Positions 1 through 6,074 of a DNA stretch of 6,592 nt are shown here, piece by piece. The translations under genes and the position numbers were made by a program. The DNA is from SURF-58 sp041305085. Lineage in GTDB: Archaea > Nanobdellota > Nanobdellia > Woesearchaeales > UBA9642. Within the stretch, counting starts at the first letter, position 1, and every line of letters starts with the position of its first letter. The notes below the pieces were generated by a model. That model saw only the letters and a list, made by a program, of their open reading frames with translations. It searched no databases and was not told the origin of the DNA. Where the stretch lies: positions 1 through 6,592 of the forward strand of contig JBFYMA010000041.1 in the NCBI GenBank assembly GCA_041305085.1, read 5' to 3'.

Positions 1-131
1 TTGCAACCAAGAGGTTTCTCAAAGACAAGATAGCTGTGAAAGGAATAAAGATTGATAGCGAAGAGTTTAAAAACAAAGAAGGCCGGCAGATCAGGGTTTC
101 AACAGTGGAGATAACTCTTGAAAAGACCTGA
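1..131 (+). CDS. C-terminal end of an unrecognised protein (partial)
   Basis: An open frame enters from the left edge (first full codon at base 3) and stops at TGA 129-131, giving 42 residues. The peptide begins ATKRFLKDKIAVKGIKID and ends RVSTVEITLEKT. It is rich in Lys and Glu and alternates hydrophobic and charged residues, as in beta strands of a small soluble domain; there is no membrane segment. Codon choice (AGG/AGA for Arg, many AAA/AAG and ATA) matches the other genes here, which supports it being coding. I do not recognise the family: a ribosomal or other translation-related protein would suit the context, but that is only a guess. It is followed by a T-rich stretch and then a tRNA gene on the same strand. 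Confidence 0.6.
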   Translation, partial: ATKRFLKDKIAVKGIKIDSEEFKNKEGRQIRVSTVEITLEKT

Positions 132-167
132 GCAAAACAAGCTAAACATCTACAATAAGATTTTACT

Positions 168-182
168 GCTTTTTTCTTTTTG
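168..182 (+). terminator. T-rich termination signal after the first gene
   Basis: Two runs of T (170-175 and 177-181), separated by one C, lie about 40 bp after the stop at 131. Archaeal RNA polymerase commonly stops at such T runs without a hairpin. The rest of 132-228 holds no gene that I can see. Confidence 0.35.
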
Positions 183-195
183 ATTTTCCAAAACC

Positions 196-206
196 ATTAA
201 AAACTG
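196..206 (+). promoter_or_regulatory. Weak TATA-like box for tRNA-Arg
   Basis: The A/T-rich stretch ATTAAAAACT lies about 27 bp before the first base of tRNA-Arg, the distance expected for an archaeal TATA box. It is a poor match, so this is a positional inference. Confidence 0.25.
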
Positions 207-228
207 AGGTATTTCTCTATTCAGGTAT

Positions 229-322
229 GGGCCTGTAGCATAGCCTGGACAAGTAAATTTTTGGGCAAATAGTGCGGTCGGCTTCGGACCGATTGACGGG
301 GGTTCAAATCCTCCCAGGCCCG
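229..322 (+). tRNA. tRNA-Arg (anticodon TCG) with a 16-20 nt insertion in the D-loop
   Basis: The cloverleaf folds cleanly. Acceptor stem GGGCCTG (229-235) pairs with CAGGCCC (315-321), discriminator G322. D stem GCAT (238-241) pairs with GTGC (272-275). Anticodon stem 277-281 pairs with 289-293, with loop CTTCGGA (282-288) giving anticodon TCG at 284-286. The T stem 298-302/310-314 closes loop TTCAAAT. CCA is not encoded. The D-loop between the D-stem strands is 30 nt (242-271) against about 8-11 normally. Removing about 20 nt (near 250-269, ends ambiguous by one base) leaves AGCCTGGATA, a normal-looking archaeal D-loop, so the excess is most likely a non-canonical archaeal tRNA intron. I could not build a strict bulge-helix-bulge at the joints. 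Arginyl-tRNA synthetase, which would charge it, lies elsewhere in this window. Confidence 0.9.
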
Positions 323-323
323 G

Positions 324-343
324 TTTTTTTTCTTTGCTTTTTT
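324..343 (+). terminator. T-run terminator after tRNA-Arg
   Basis: Eight T directly follow the tRNA 3' end (324-331), with a second run at 338-343. This is a typical archaeal terminator for a short RNA gene. Confidence 0.6.
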
Positions 344-356
344 GCCATAAATCGAA

Positions 357-384
357 AACTATATAAAGAAATTTGTACGGTGGG
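357..384 (+). promoter_or_regulatory. TATA box and possible ribosome site for the Cys-rich membrane protein gene
   Basis: The TATA-like CTATATAAAG (359-368), preceded by an A-rich BRE-like stretch, lies about 26 bp before the ATG at 390, which would make the message leaderless or nearly so. A GGTGGG at 379-384, five bases before the ATG, could serve as a Shine-Dalgarno site if transcription starts earlier. The two readings compete, and the sequence alone does not decide between them. Confidence 0.5.
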
Positions 385-389
385 TCTAT

Positions 390-1331
390 ATGAAAGATAA
401 GGAAGAGCAGCTGATAGATGAAATTAATGATTTGAAAAAAAAGCTTGTCCAGGACAAGAAAAATAAAGGAAAACAGCCTAAAAAAGAGGGCAAAGAATTT
501 CAGGCTGATTCTAAACCTGCACCAGTTCATTTTTCTAAAGTTTTGATGGCAGCATTGCCTTTTTTAATTATAATTGCTTTTGTTGTGGGATTTTTTGCAG
601 GCTCCAGCTATGAAAAAAACCAAACTTCTCCTGAATCAATTTCCCAAGACACAGCAACAAGCCAGGAAGGACAGCAGCATAACAACCCATCAAACACTCC
701 AACACAGCAGCAGACACAGCCAAACACAGCAAAAGAGTGTTTTGACACAGATTATGGAATAGAGCAGTACACAAAAGGCCAGGTGTTTGCAGGAACAGCG
801 CTTTTTGAAGATGCCTGCAGGAATGATACAATTCTTGTTGAGTATTTCTGCAACCCTGACAACACTTCTTCAAATACAAATATTCAGTGCGATGTATGTG
901 AAGAAGGAAAATGCATAAGGTTTCAGACAAGGGATACTGGCTGCAAAGAGTCAGACAACTATGTTGATTTCACAACCAAAGGATATTTGATAGACAAAAA
1001 AGGAAGAATATATGAAGACTCCTGCTCCCAGAACAATCTTGAAGAATATTATTGCGATACATATGGGTTTGCAGGTACAAGGTACAAGTTGTGCGATCTC
1101 TGCCAGAACGGAAGATGCATAGAGCCCGGCCAGGAAAGGGAATGCACTGACTCAGACGGAGGCATAGAGATATATACAAAAGGAACAATACTTGATGCAG
1201 CAGGAAAACAAGGGATTGACAGGTGCAACGGAAGGGTTCTTGAAGAGTATTATTGTACAGAAACAGGCTATCTTGCAAAAAGCTTTAAGCTCTGCAACCA
1301 GTGCGTTGAAGGCGCATGCCTTGCGCCATGA
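390..1331 (+). CDS. Membrane-anchored protein with three six-cysteine extracellular repeats
   Basis: The 313-residue protein has four zones. Residues 1-50 are Lys/Glu-rich and partly coiled-coil. Residues 51-71 form one strong membrane segment (LMAALPFLIIIAFVVGFFAG). Residues 76-115 are a Gln/Asn/Thr/Ser-rich linker, and 116-313 are three repeats. Basic residues before the membrane segment predict N-terminus inside and repeats outside. Each repeat has six cysteines: 117/143/154/167/170/175, 185/212/222/235/238/243 and 252/279/289/302/305/310. The first-to-last distance is 58 in all three. The pattern is C-x2-[ST]-D, then [YT]TKG, a mid Cys, EY[FY]C, and CxxCxxGxC. The C-x-D-S-D-G-G style motif resembles repeats I associate with surface proteins of uncultivated archaea, but no function follows from that. 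The cysteines may form disulfides or bind metal. The gene stands alone between tRNA-Arg and the convergent helicase fragment; attachment or cell contact is speculation. Confidence 0.85.
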   Translation: MKDKEEQLIDEINDLKKKLVQDKKNKGKQPKKEGKEFQADSKPAPVHFSKVLMAALPFLIIIAFVVGFFAGSSYEKNQTSPESISQDTATSQEGQQHNNPSNTPTQQQTQPNTAKECFDTDYGIEQYTKGQVFAGTALFEDACRNDTILVEYFCNPDNTSSNTNIQCDVCEEGKCIRFQTRDTGCKESDNYVDFTTKGYLIDKKGRIYEDSCSQNNLEEYYCDTYGFAGTRYKLCDLCQNGRCIEPGQERECTDSDGGIEIYTKGTILDAAGKQGIDRCNGRVLEEYYCTETGYLAKSFKLCNQCVEGACLAP

Positions 1332-1335
1332 TTTC

Positions 1336-1351
1336 TTTTTGTTAAATTTTT
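1336..1351 (+). terminator. T-rich end of the Cys-rich protein gene
   Basis: T runs at 1336-1340 and 1347-1351 follow the TGA at 1329-1331. Only 18 bp separate this stop from the convergent helicase stop, so the terminator lies in the junction and overlaps the end of the opposite gene. Confidence 0.35.
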
Positions 1352-2012
1352 ACTCAAATTCTATTTTTCCATTAAGGTAAACGCCCTGGTCGAGCCTTAC
1401 AGGGCGCCAGTTGTCGACAACCAATTCTGCATCCAGCCATTTTGCAAGCTCTTCTGGGTTGCCAATTGTGGCGCTCAGCGCTATTATCTGAAGATGTTTC
1501 AAAAGAGTCCTGAGAATTGTTATTATTATTTCAAGGGTCGGGCCTCTTGATGGATCATTGAGCAGGTGTATTTCGTCGATTATTACTGCGCTTACATCGT
1601 TCAGCCAGGGAGCCCTGTGCCTTATCAGGCTGTCAAGCTTTTCACTGGTTGTGATTATAAGATCGCAGTAGTTCAGGTATTTGTCTGAAGAGTCCATGTC
1701 GCCGCTTGAAAGCCCTGTTTTAAAGCCATACCTTTTGCTGAACTCCTTGTATTTCTCGCTTCCCAAAGCCTTTAATGGAACTACATAAACTGCTTTTCCT
1801 CTGCGATTGAGAACTGCGTCAAGGATTGCCATCTCTCCAACAAGAGTTTTTCCGCTGGCTGTTGGAGTGCAGACTAAAATGCTTTTTTGCTTAAAGAGCC
1901 CTTTTTTTATTGCTTTTGTTTGAGAAGGCCTCAGTTCAGAAAACCTTTTTTCTATCTCTCTGTAAACCTTTTGGGGAATATGGCTTTGGAATTTTTTGAG
2001 GAGCATTTTCAC
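1350..2012 (-). CDS. RecA1-only fragment of a Hel308/Ski2-like DExH helicase
   Basis: The 220-residue protein matches the first motor domain of superfamily 2 helicases of the Hel308/Ski2 group. Visible motifs are: Q-like LRPSQ (27-31); motif I PTASGKT (50-56, nucleotide-binding K55/T56); Ia VPLKAL (78-83); Ib TTSEKLDSLIR (121-131); motif II DEIH (146-149); motif III SATIGNPEELA (180-190). The frame ends after GVYLNGKIEFE, exactly where full-length Hel308 proteins (around 700 residues) enter the second RecA domain. Motifs IV-VI, the winged helix and the ratchet domain are absent. Only 18 bp separate the stop from the neighbouring gene, so no remnant lies downstream. The start is a GTG whose bases overlap the argS stop (GTGA), implying translational coupling; an in-frame ATG two codons later is an alternative. 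Alone it should bind ATP but not unwind DNA. It may be half of a split helicase, a regulator, or a decaying gene. Confidence 0.85.
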   Translation of the reverse strand: MKMLLKKFQSHIPQKVYREIEKRFSELRPSQTKAIKKGLFKQKSILVCTPTASGKTLVGEMAILDAVLNRRGKAVYVVPLKALGSEKYKEFSKRYGFKTGLSSGDMDSSDKYLNYCDLIITTSEKLDSLIRHRAPWLNDVSAVIIDEIHLLNDPSRGPTLEIIITILRTLLKHLQIIALSATIGNPEELAKWLDAELVVDNWRPVRLDQGVYLNGKIEFE

Positions 2013-3694
2013 ATCTCATCCAGCGCCCGGATGTTCAAAAGTGCAAGGCCTGAAGAAATTAATTGTTTTGCTGAGCTGACAAGCAGAAGCCTTGCTTTTT
2101 TTGTTGCTTCTTCTGCTTTAAGGATGTTGTGCTTATGATAGTATTCGTTCAGGGCCTGGCACAACTCAATGAGGTATCTTGCCACGAGCGATGGCTTGTA
2201 CTGCTCGCAGGAGTTTACAATAGTATTTTCGAACTCTGCCAGTTTGCTTATGATTGCTTTTTCCTCGTTTTCGCTGAGCAAAGAATAATCAGTCTTTTCT
2301 GAAGGCTTTTTTCCTGATTTTTCTATTATCGAGTTCAGCCTTGCATGGGTGTACTGAACATAGGGCCCTGTCTCTCCTTCAAAATCCAGCGCTTCATCCA
2401 TGTCAAAGACTATCACTTTGTTCTGGTCTATTTTAAGAAAAGAAAATTTGAGCGCGCTTTCAACGATTGTTTTGGCTGTATTCAGAATCTGTTTTTCATC
2501 CCAATCCTTGTGCCTGATCAGGATTTCATTTTTGGCTTTTTCTGCCATTTTATCCCTCAAATCTTCATACAGAGCCATAACTCCGCTTCTTGAGCTTATG
2601 ACTCCTTCTTTCAGGCTTACAAATTCGTAAGGTATGTGGATTGTTTTTTTCTTAAAGCCAATTATTTCCAGGGTTTTGAACAATTGCTGGAAGTAGAGCT
2701 TTTGCCTGCTGTCAACAACATAAATGCTCTCATCCAGCTTATAGTCTTCAAACTTTTTTCTTGCAAGCGCAAGGTCTTTTGTTGAGTAAAGGCTTGTCTG
2801 GTCGCTCTTGAGCAAAAGAAACTTTCCGAGCCTGTACTGCTCAAGGTCTATGAGCACTGCGCCTTCATCCTCTTTTGCAATTTTTTTGTCCAAAAGCTCT
2901 TTTACAATTTTTTTCCCTGGCTTTTCCACTTCGCTTTCAAAATATATTATGTCAAACTCTACATTCAACTCCTTGTATATGTCCATGAACTCCTTCATCG
3001 ACCATTCCCTTGTCTGGAGCCAGATAAGCTTCATGTCCTTGTCATCATTTTCCAGCTTTTGCTGTATTTCTGAGATCTGTTTTTTATTTTCAGTGCTTTT
3101 CTCTGCAAGAGTGTTTGCTTCTGTATATATTTGGCCAAGAAATTTTCCCCTGTTTTCAGGTATAGGGTCATTTTTGTGGAAGTTCAGGAACCCCCAGAGG
3201 CATTTGGCTATGTGCGCTCCAACATCTCCAATATAATTTGCTCTAACGACTTTTTTCCCATTGAATTCAAGGATTCTGGAGATGCTTTCGCCCAAAAAAA
3301 GAGTCCTTAAGTGCCCTACATGGAATTCTTTGTGGGTGTTTGGCTGGGAATACTCAACCATTACCTTGAAATCCTTTTTTTTCTGTTTTCCAAAATTTTC
3401 TTTTTCCTTAAAAATTCTTTTCAGTGTTTGCTCTGCAAGAAGTTCTGTTTTTACAAAAAAGTTGATGTAAGGTCCTTTTGCCTCTGCTCTATCGATTTCT
3501 TTTGCATTTATTTTGCCTGCAAGCTCTTCTGCTATCTCGCTGGGCTTTTTTCTGAGCTGCCTGGACAATGTGAAGCATGGAAGCGCATAATCGCCCATTG
3601 ACTGGTCTGAAGGAATCTCAATTATTTCAAGAATTTTTTCTTCTTCTAGTCCTGAAGCCTTTGCAACTGCTTTTGCGATTGATTCCCTGAACAT
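2009..3694 (-). CDS. argS: Arginyl-tRNA synthetase
   Basis: This 561-residue class I synthetase joins arginine to tRNA-Arg with ATP in the cytoplasm. In order it has the N-terminal ArgRS domain (about 1-85, with GDYALPCF and GPYINFF), which contacts the tRNA elbow; the catalytic fold with the HIGH signature as HVGH (125-128) inside EFHVGHLR; the KMSKS-equivalent as SSRSG (367-371), which is normal for many ArgRS enzymes; and the alpha-helical anticodon-binding domain opening with GETGPYVQYTHAR (440-452). It ends in the typical ArgRS C-terminal Met. Length and domain order are complete. The ATG at 3694 lies about 26 bp after TATA-like TTTATAAA (3717-3724), so the message is probably leaderless. 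The helicase fragment starts inside its stop codon, so the two are likely co-transcribed. eS6 lies 81 bp upstream on the same strand but ends at a strong T-run terminator. Confidence 0.97.
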   Translation of the reverse strand: MFRESIAKAVAKASGLEEEKILEIIEIPSDQSMGDYALPCFTLSRQLRKKPSEIAEELAGKINAKEIDRAEAKGPYINFFVKTELLAEQTLKRIFKEKENFGKQKKKDFKVMVEYSQPNTHKEFHVGHLRTLFLGESISRILEFNGKKVVRANYIGDVGAHIAKCLWGFLNFHKNDPIPENRGKFLGQIYTEANTLAEKSTENKKQISEIQQKLENDDKDMKLIWLQTREWSMKEFMDIYKELNVEFDIIYFESEVEKPGKKIVKELLDKKIAKEDEGAVLIDLEQYRLGKFLLLKSDQTSLYSTKDLALARKKFEDYKLDESIYVVDSRQKLYFQQLFKTLEIIGFKKKTIHIPYEFVSLKEGVISSRSGVMALYEDLRDKMAEKAKNEILIRHKDWDEKQILNTAKTIVESALKFSFLKIDQNKVIVFDMDEALDFEGETGPYVQYTHARLNSIIEKSGKKPSEKTDYSLLSENEEKAIISKLAEFENTIVNSCEQYKPSLVARYLIELCQALNEYYHKHNILKAEEATKKARLLLVSSAKQLISSGLALLNIRALDEM

Positions 3695-3715
3695 GGGTTT
3701 GAATAAAAATAGTTT

Positions 3716-3725
3716 GTTTATAAAG
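3716..3725 (-). promoter_or_regulatory. TATA box for argS
   Basis: On the minus strand the sequence reads CTTTATAAAC. Its centre is about 26 bp before the argS ATG, predicting a transcript that begins at or next to the start codon. No Shine-Dalgarno sequence precedes the ATG, in keeping with leaderless translation. Confidence 0.6.
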
Positions 3726-3753
3726 TTAACCGAAAAATCCTGCCAGAAAACTG

Positions 3754-3771
3754 GAAAAAAAACGAAAAAAA
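3754..3771 (-). terminator. Double T-run terminator after eS6
   Basis: On the minus strand, right after the eS6 stop, there are seven T (3771-3765), then CG, then eight T (3762-3755). This separates eS6 from argS transcriptionally. A small hairpin CCAG-AAAA-CTGG (3743-3754) lies just beyond, followed by the argS promoter. Confidence 0.6.
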
Positions 3772-3775
3772 TAAT

Positions 3776-4324
3776 TTATTCCTTTTTGTCTTCTTTCTTG
3801 TCGTCCTGCTTTGCATCTTTTTTGTCTTCTTCAGGATTTTTTGCAGCAGCTTTTGAATCTTTGCTGGTTTCTTTAGGTGTTTTGCCTGCTTCTTTGTTTT
3901 GTTCTTTAGCTGCTTCGCCTGATTCTTTTGCTTCTGCAGGCGCTTCTTCTTTCTTTTCCTCAAACAGTGGCTTCGTGCCAGCCTTTACAACCTTTAGGTT
4001 TATCTGGGCTGTCTTTGAAAAGATAGTGTTTCCTGCAACATTTCTCCTGTATCTCAGGCCTTTTCTTTCAGCAATCCTGTTGCCAAACCCTTTTACTGTG
4101 AGAACCTTTTTTCTTGCAATCCCCTGCACATCCCTTCTCATTGGAAAGCCGCAATAATCGCTTCCGCCTGTAACCTCAAACTCATAGCCAGAAAATCCCA
4201 AAGAATCGCCCTTTATCACAGAGCCAATCTTTTTTCCAACAAAATTCTTGCTTTCTTCTTCGCTGAAGACCTTTTTCAGGGTTTTTCCTGATTTTGGGTC
4301 TCCAATATTTACCTTAAATTCCAT
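3776..4324 (-). CDS. rps6e: Ribosomal protein eS6 (S6e) with a long charged C-terminal tail
   Basis: Residues 1-121 match the eS6 core of the small ribosomal subunit: an opening VNIGDPKSGKT, then FVGKKIGSVIKGD, GYEFEVTGGSD, and the highly conserved GFPMRRDVQG (59-68). KGLRYRRNVAGNTI (88-101) closes the fold. Archaeal eS6 proteins are usually near 125-135 residues; this one has 182. The extra 61 residues (about 122-182) are almost only Lys, Glu, Ala, Asp, Gln, Ser and Thr, with no hydrophobic core, so they are predicted to be disordered. Eukaryotic S6 also carries a C-terminal extension, but that one is Arg/Ser-rich, so the likeness is only in position. The ATG start is fixed by a strong Shine-Dalgarno GGGAGGG (4336-4330) five bases upstream. 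It is divergent from the NOG1-family gene. Confidence 0.96.
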   Translation of the reverse strand: MEFKVNIGDPKSGKTLKKVFSEEESKNFVGKKIGSVIKGDSLGFSGYEFEVTGGSDYCGFPMRRDVQGIARKKVLTVKGFGNRIAERKGLRYRRNVAGNTIFSKTAQINLKVVKAGTKPLFEEKKEEAPAEAKESGEAAKEQNKEAGKTPKETSKDSKAAAKNPEEDKKDAKQDDKKEDKKE

Positions 4325-4329
4325 TTTTT

Positions 4330-4442
4330 CCCTCCCAGAGCCTTTGCGGCTCAGTCATTGGCAAAAAAGCCACCCTTCCACCCACCGAAATGGGTGAGGT
4401 GCGCCTTTTATCATCCACAGAACCAGTGTTTTATTTATAAAT
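4330..4442 (-). promoter_or_regulatory. eS6 leader: TATA candidates, three hairpins and a strong ribosome site
   Basis: Two minus-strand TATA candidates exist: TTTATAAA (4434-4441), which would give a leader of roughly 85-90 nt, and GATAAAAGG (4412-4404), which would give about 60 nt. The leader contains three perfect hairpins: CACCCA/TGGGTG (4379-4396, six-base loop), TGGC/GCCA around six A (4359-4372), and GAGCC/GGCTC (4338-4352, five-base loop). The last ends one base before the Shine-Dalgarno GGGAGGG (4330-4336). A folded leader next to the ribosome site of a ribosomal protein could be a feedback site, but this is inferred from position only. Confidence 0.5.
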
Positions 4443-4531
4443 GTTGCGGGTTTTTAGGCTGGAAAATTATGAAAATTTTCCTGCCCAAACCTTTAAATAC
4501 TACTTGGCTTTTACTTTTTTCTGCAAGGAGG
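4434..4531 (+). promoter_or_regulatory. Promoter and ribosome site for the NOG1-family gene
   Basis: A TATA-like TTTAAATA (4492-4499) predicts a start near 4520, leaving a leader of about 17 nt that contains a near-perfect Shine-Dalgarno AAGGAGG (4525-4531), six bases before the ATG at 4538. The palindromic TTTATAAA at 4434-4441 reads the same on both strands and could also contribute, but it is about 100 bp from the start codon and suits the divergent eS6 gene better. Confidence 0.6.
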
Positions 4532-4537
4532 GGCGTG

Positions 4538-5509
4538 ATGAATTTTCAGGATTTGGCAAAGGTTGAAAAATCCCAGTTTTACCTTGATGTGGCTTTCAAG
4601 GCAGGAATAAAAAAGGCTGCGCTTCTGAAGTCTTCTATAAGGATAAAGTCAAACAAGGTTGAAAAGGCCAGAAGAATAGAGCATGCACGAATCATGACTG
4701 TAAAGGACAAGCTTGTGAACTCGCTCTACAAAATAATCACAAGATTTCCAAGCATGGATTCTCTTCCAGAGTTCTATGTGGAGCTCATAAAGTGCACCCT
4801 TGACTTTGAAAAAATAAAAAAATCCCTTGGAAACATAAACTGGGCTATGAAAAAAACAAGCGAGCTTTGCGCAGAAACATTTGTAAAGTTTAATGTTGCC
4901 AAAAGCATCGCTGAAATCACCAAGGCAAGGCAGACATTTTCAGGCAGGACTTCATCTGTGTTGAAGAAAATAAACCCCGACCTTGCTTTTCTTGAGACTG
5001 CAAGGATGGAAATGAAGGGCTTTCCTTCAATAAAAACATCGCTGATGACTGTTGCCATTACAGGCTTTCCAAATGTGGGCAAGTCAACCCTTTTAAAAAA
5101 GATAACCCATGCAAACCCAAAAATAGGCAATTATCCTTTTACAACAAAAAACCTTAATCTTGGATATGCCTATGTGAATGACTCAAAAGTGCAGTTCATT
5201 GATACTCCTGGAACCCTTAACAGGTACAACAAGATGAATGCCATAGAAAAAAAGTCTTTTTTGGTTATGAAGTATGTGGCAGACCTGCTGATATTCATAT
5301 TTGACCTCACAGGAGAGTACCCTGTCGAGAGGCAGACAGAGCTTTTCAGGAAGATCCAGGAGTTTGACAAGCCTATTATAATTTTTGTTTCCAAGGCAGA
5401 TCTTATAGATGGAGAGATGCTGAAAGAGTTCTGCAACAGCTGCAACGCGCTCCATGAAGCAGAAAAGCTTGAAGTGGCGATAGAAAAAGAACTGAGCAAT
5501 GTGTTTTAA
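4538..5509 (+). CDS. NOG1-family GTPase, likely 50S ribosome assembly factor
   Basis: The 323-residue protein has a helical N-terminal region (about 1-165), as in NOG1 proteins, then a G domain: G1 GFPNVGKST (176-184), G2 within YPFTTKNLNLGY (199-210), G3 DTPG (222-225), and G4 SKAD (285-288, in place of NKxD). G5 is not clear. Eukaryotic NOG1 acts in maturation of the large ribosomal subunit; the shorter archaeal relatives are assumed to do the same. The yeast C-terminal extension is absent, as is usual in archaea. I chose the ATG at 4538 rather than an in-frame TTG at 4358 because AAGGAGG lies six bases before it, a TATA box lies upstream, and the extra 60 codons would be Cys/Pro/Trp-rich and run across promoter and hairpin sequence. 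It is divergent from eS6 and convergent with uL16. Confidence 0.9.
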   Translation: MNFQDLAKVEKSQFYLDVAFKAGIKKAALLKSSIRIKSNKVEKARRIEHARIMTVKDKLVNSLYKIITRFPSMDSLPEFYVELIKCTLDFEKIKKSLGNINWAMKKTSELCAETFVKFNVAKSIAEITKARQTFSGRTSSVLKKINPDLAFLETARMEMKGFPSIKTSLMTVAITGFPNVGKSTLLKKITHANPKIGNYPFTTKNLNLGYAYVNDSKVQFIDTPGTLNRYNKMNAIEKKSFLVMKYVADLLIFIFDLTGEYPVERQTELFRKIQEFDKPIIIFVSKADLIDGEMLKEFCNSCNALHEAEKLEVAIEKELSNVF

Positions 5510-5514
5510 GAATC

Positions 5515-5521
5515 AAAAAAA
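5515..5521 (-). terminator. T7 terminator of the uL16 gene
   Basis: Seven A on the plus strand read as seven T on the minus strand, 12 bp after the uL16 stop, in the 23 bp gap between the two convergent genes. No comparable T run serves the plus-strand gene here. Confidence 0.4.
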
Positions 5522-5532
5522 TTTAGTATTTT

Positions 5533-6051
5533 CTAAGAATTTTCTTTGATAGAGCAGCTGCATGGAAGCTTATGAATTGCCTTTTTCAAAGCCTCTTTGC
5601 CCATCTTGTAGTGCTGTTTTCCAAGGCTCAGCTCAAAAATAGTCTGGCCTCTTTTAACCTGTGCTGCTATGCCGATTGTTTTGCCGTAGCTCTTGCTCAT
5701 TCCTGTGCTCATCCTATCTGCACCTGCACCGCTTGCCAATGGGTTCTCCCTGAGAATATGATGAGGATAAACCCTTATCTTGAAGTAATAAGTGCCTTTG
5801 CCAAGCTTTTTTTCAAGCTGCCTGTTAACAGTCTGCCTTGCGCTCTCCAGTGCGTTGTGCCTTATCTGGACAGGAGTCCTTGAGACAAGCTCAAGCTTTA
5901 TGGGAAACTCTTTATGGACTTCTCCCATGTTGTACCTTACAACCTTTGAATGAGGAATGCTCCTTGCAAAATTCTTAGACCTGTACTTGGATTTCCTTGT
6001 AAACGGCCTTTCAATCTTCCTGTAAGTCACGCCTTTTCTAAGCCTTGCCAT
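5533..6051 (-). CDS. rpl10e: Ribosomal protein uL16 (archaeal L10e)
   Basis: The 172 residues cover a full archaeal/eukaryotic L10e. This large-subunit protein sits between the peptidyl-transferase centre and the A-site tRNA. Recognisable parts are the N-terminal MARLRKGVTYRKIERPFTRK, the core SKVVRYNMGEVHKEFPIKLEL, then HNALESARQTVNRQLEK (65-81), the strand YYFKIRVYPHHILRENP (88-104), and the conserved flexible loop with GADRMSTGMSKSYGK (110-124) that reaches toward the tRNA. The C-terminus KLPCSCSIKENS contains two Cys and ends close to the usual archaeal length. No good Shine-Dalgarno precedes the ATG. A TATA-like TTTAAAAAG (6083-6075) centred about 27 bp upstream points to a leaderless message. 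It converges with the NOG1-family gene. Confidence 0.96.
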   Translation of the reverse strand: MARLRKGVTYRKIERPFTRKSKYRSKNFARSIPHSKVVRYNMGEVHKEFPIKLELVSRTPVQIRHNALESARQTVNRQLEKKLGKGTYYFKIRVYPHHILRENPLASGAGADRMSTGMSKSYGKTIGIAAQVKRGQTIFELSLGKQHYKMGKEALKKAIHKLPCSCSIKENS

Positions 6052-6074
6052 TTTGACAAGGAAAAGGAGTCCCT

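Noticed and set aside
242..271. Canonical bulge-helix-bulge intron in tRNA-Arg
   Set aside because: No pair of three-base bulges separated by four base pairs could be formed at any joint giving a normal D-loop; only a relaxed form is possible.
150..530. Minus-strand open frame of 126 codons
   Set aside because: It runs antisense through tRNA-Arg and the start of the Cys-rich protein gene; its FEPPSIGPKPTA segment is simply the reverse complement of the tRNA.
1332..1349. Frameshifted remainder of the helicase downstream of its stop
   Set aside because: Only 18 bp remain before the convergent gene, so there is no room for a RecA2 remnant.
2572..2600. ArgRS apparently lacking the KMSKS signature
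   Set aside because: SSRSG occupies the equivalent loop, and many ArgRS enzymes naturally lack canonical KMSKS, so this is not a defect.
3718..3963. Minus-strand Lys-rich open frame of 81 codons
   Set aside because: It is an out-of-frame reading of the low-complexity eS6 tail and terminator; composition comes from A-rich codons.
4358..4537. Longer N-terminus for the NOG1-family protein from a TTG
   Set aside because: The added 60 codons cross hairpins and promoter sequence, have unlikely composition, and ignore the AAGGAGG site in front of ATG 4538.
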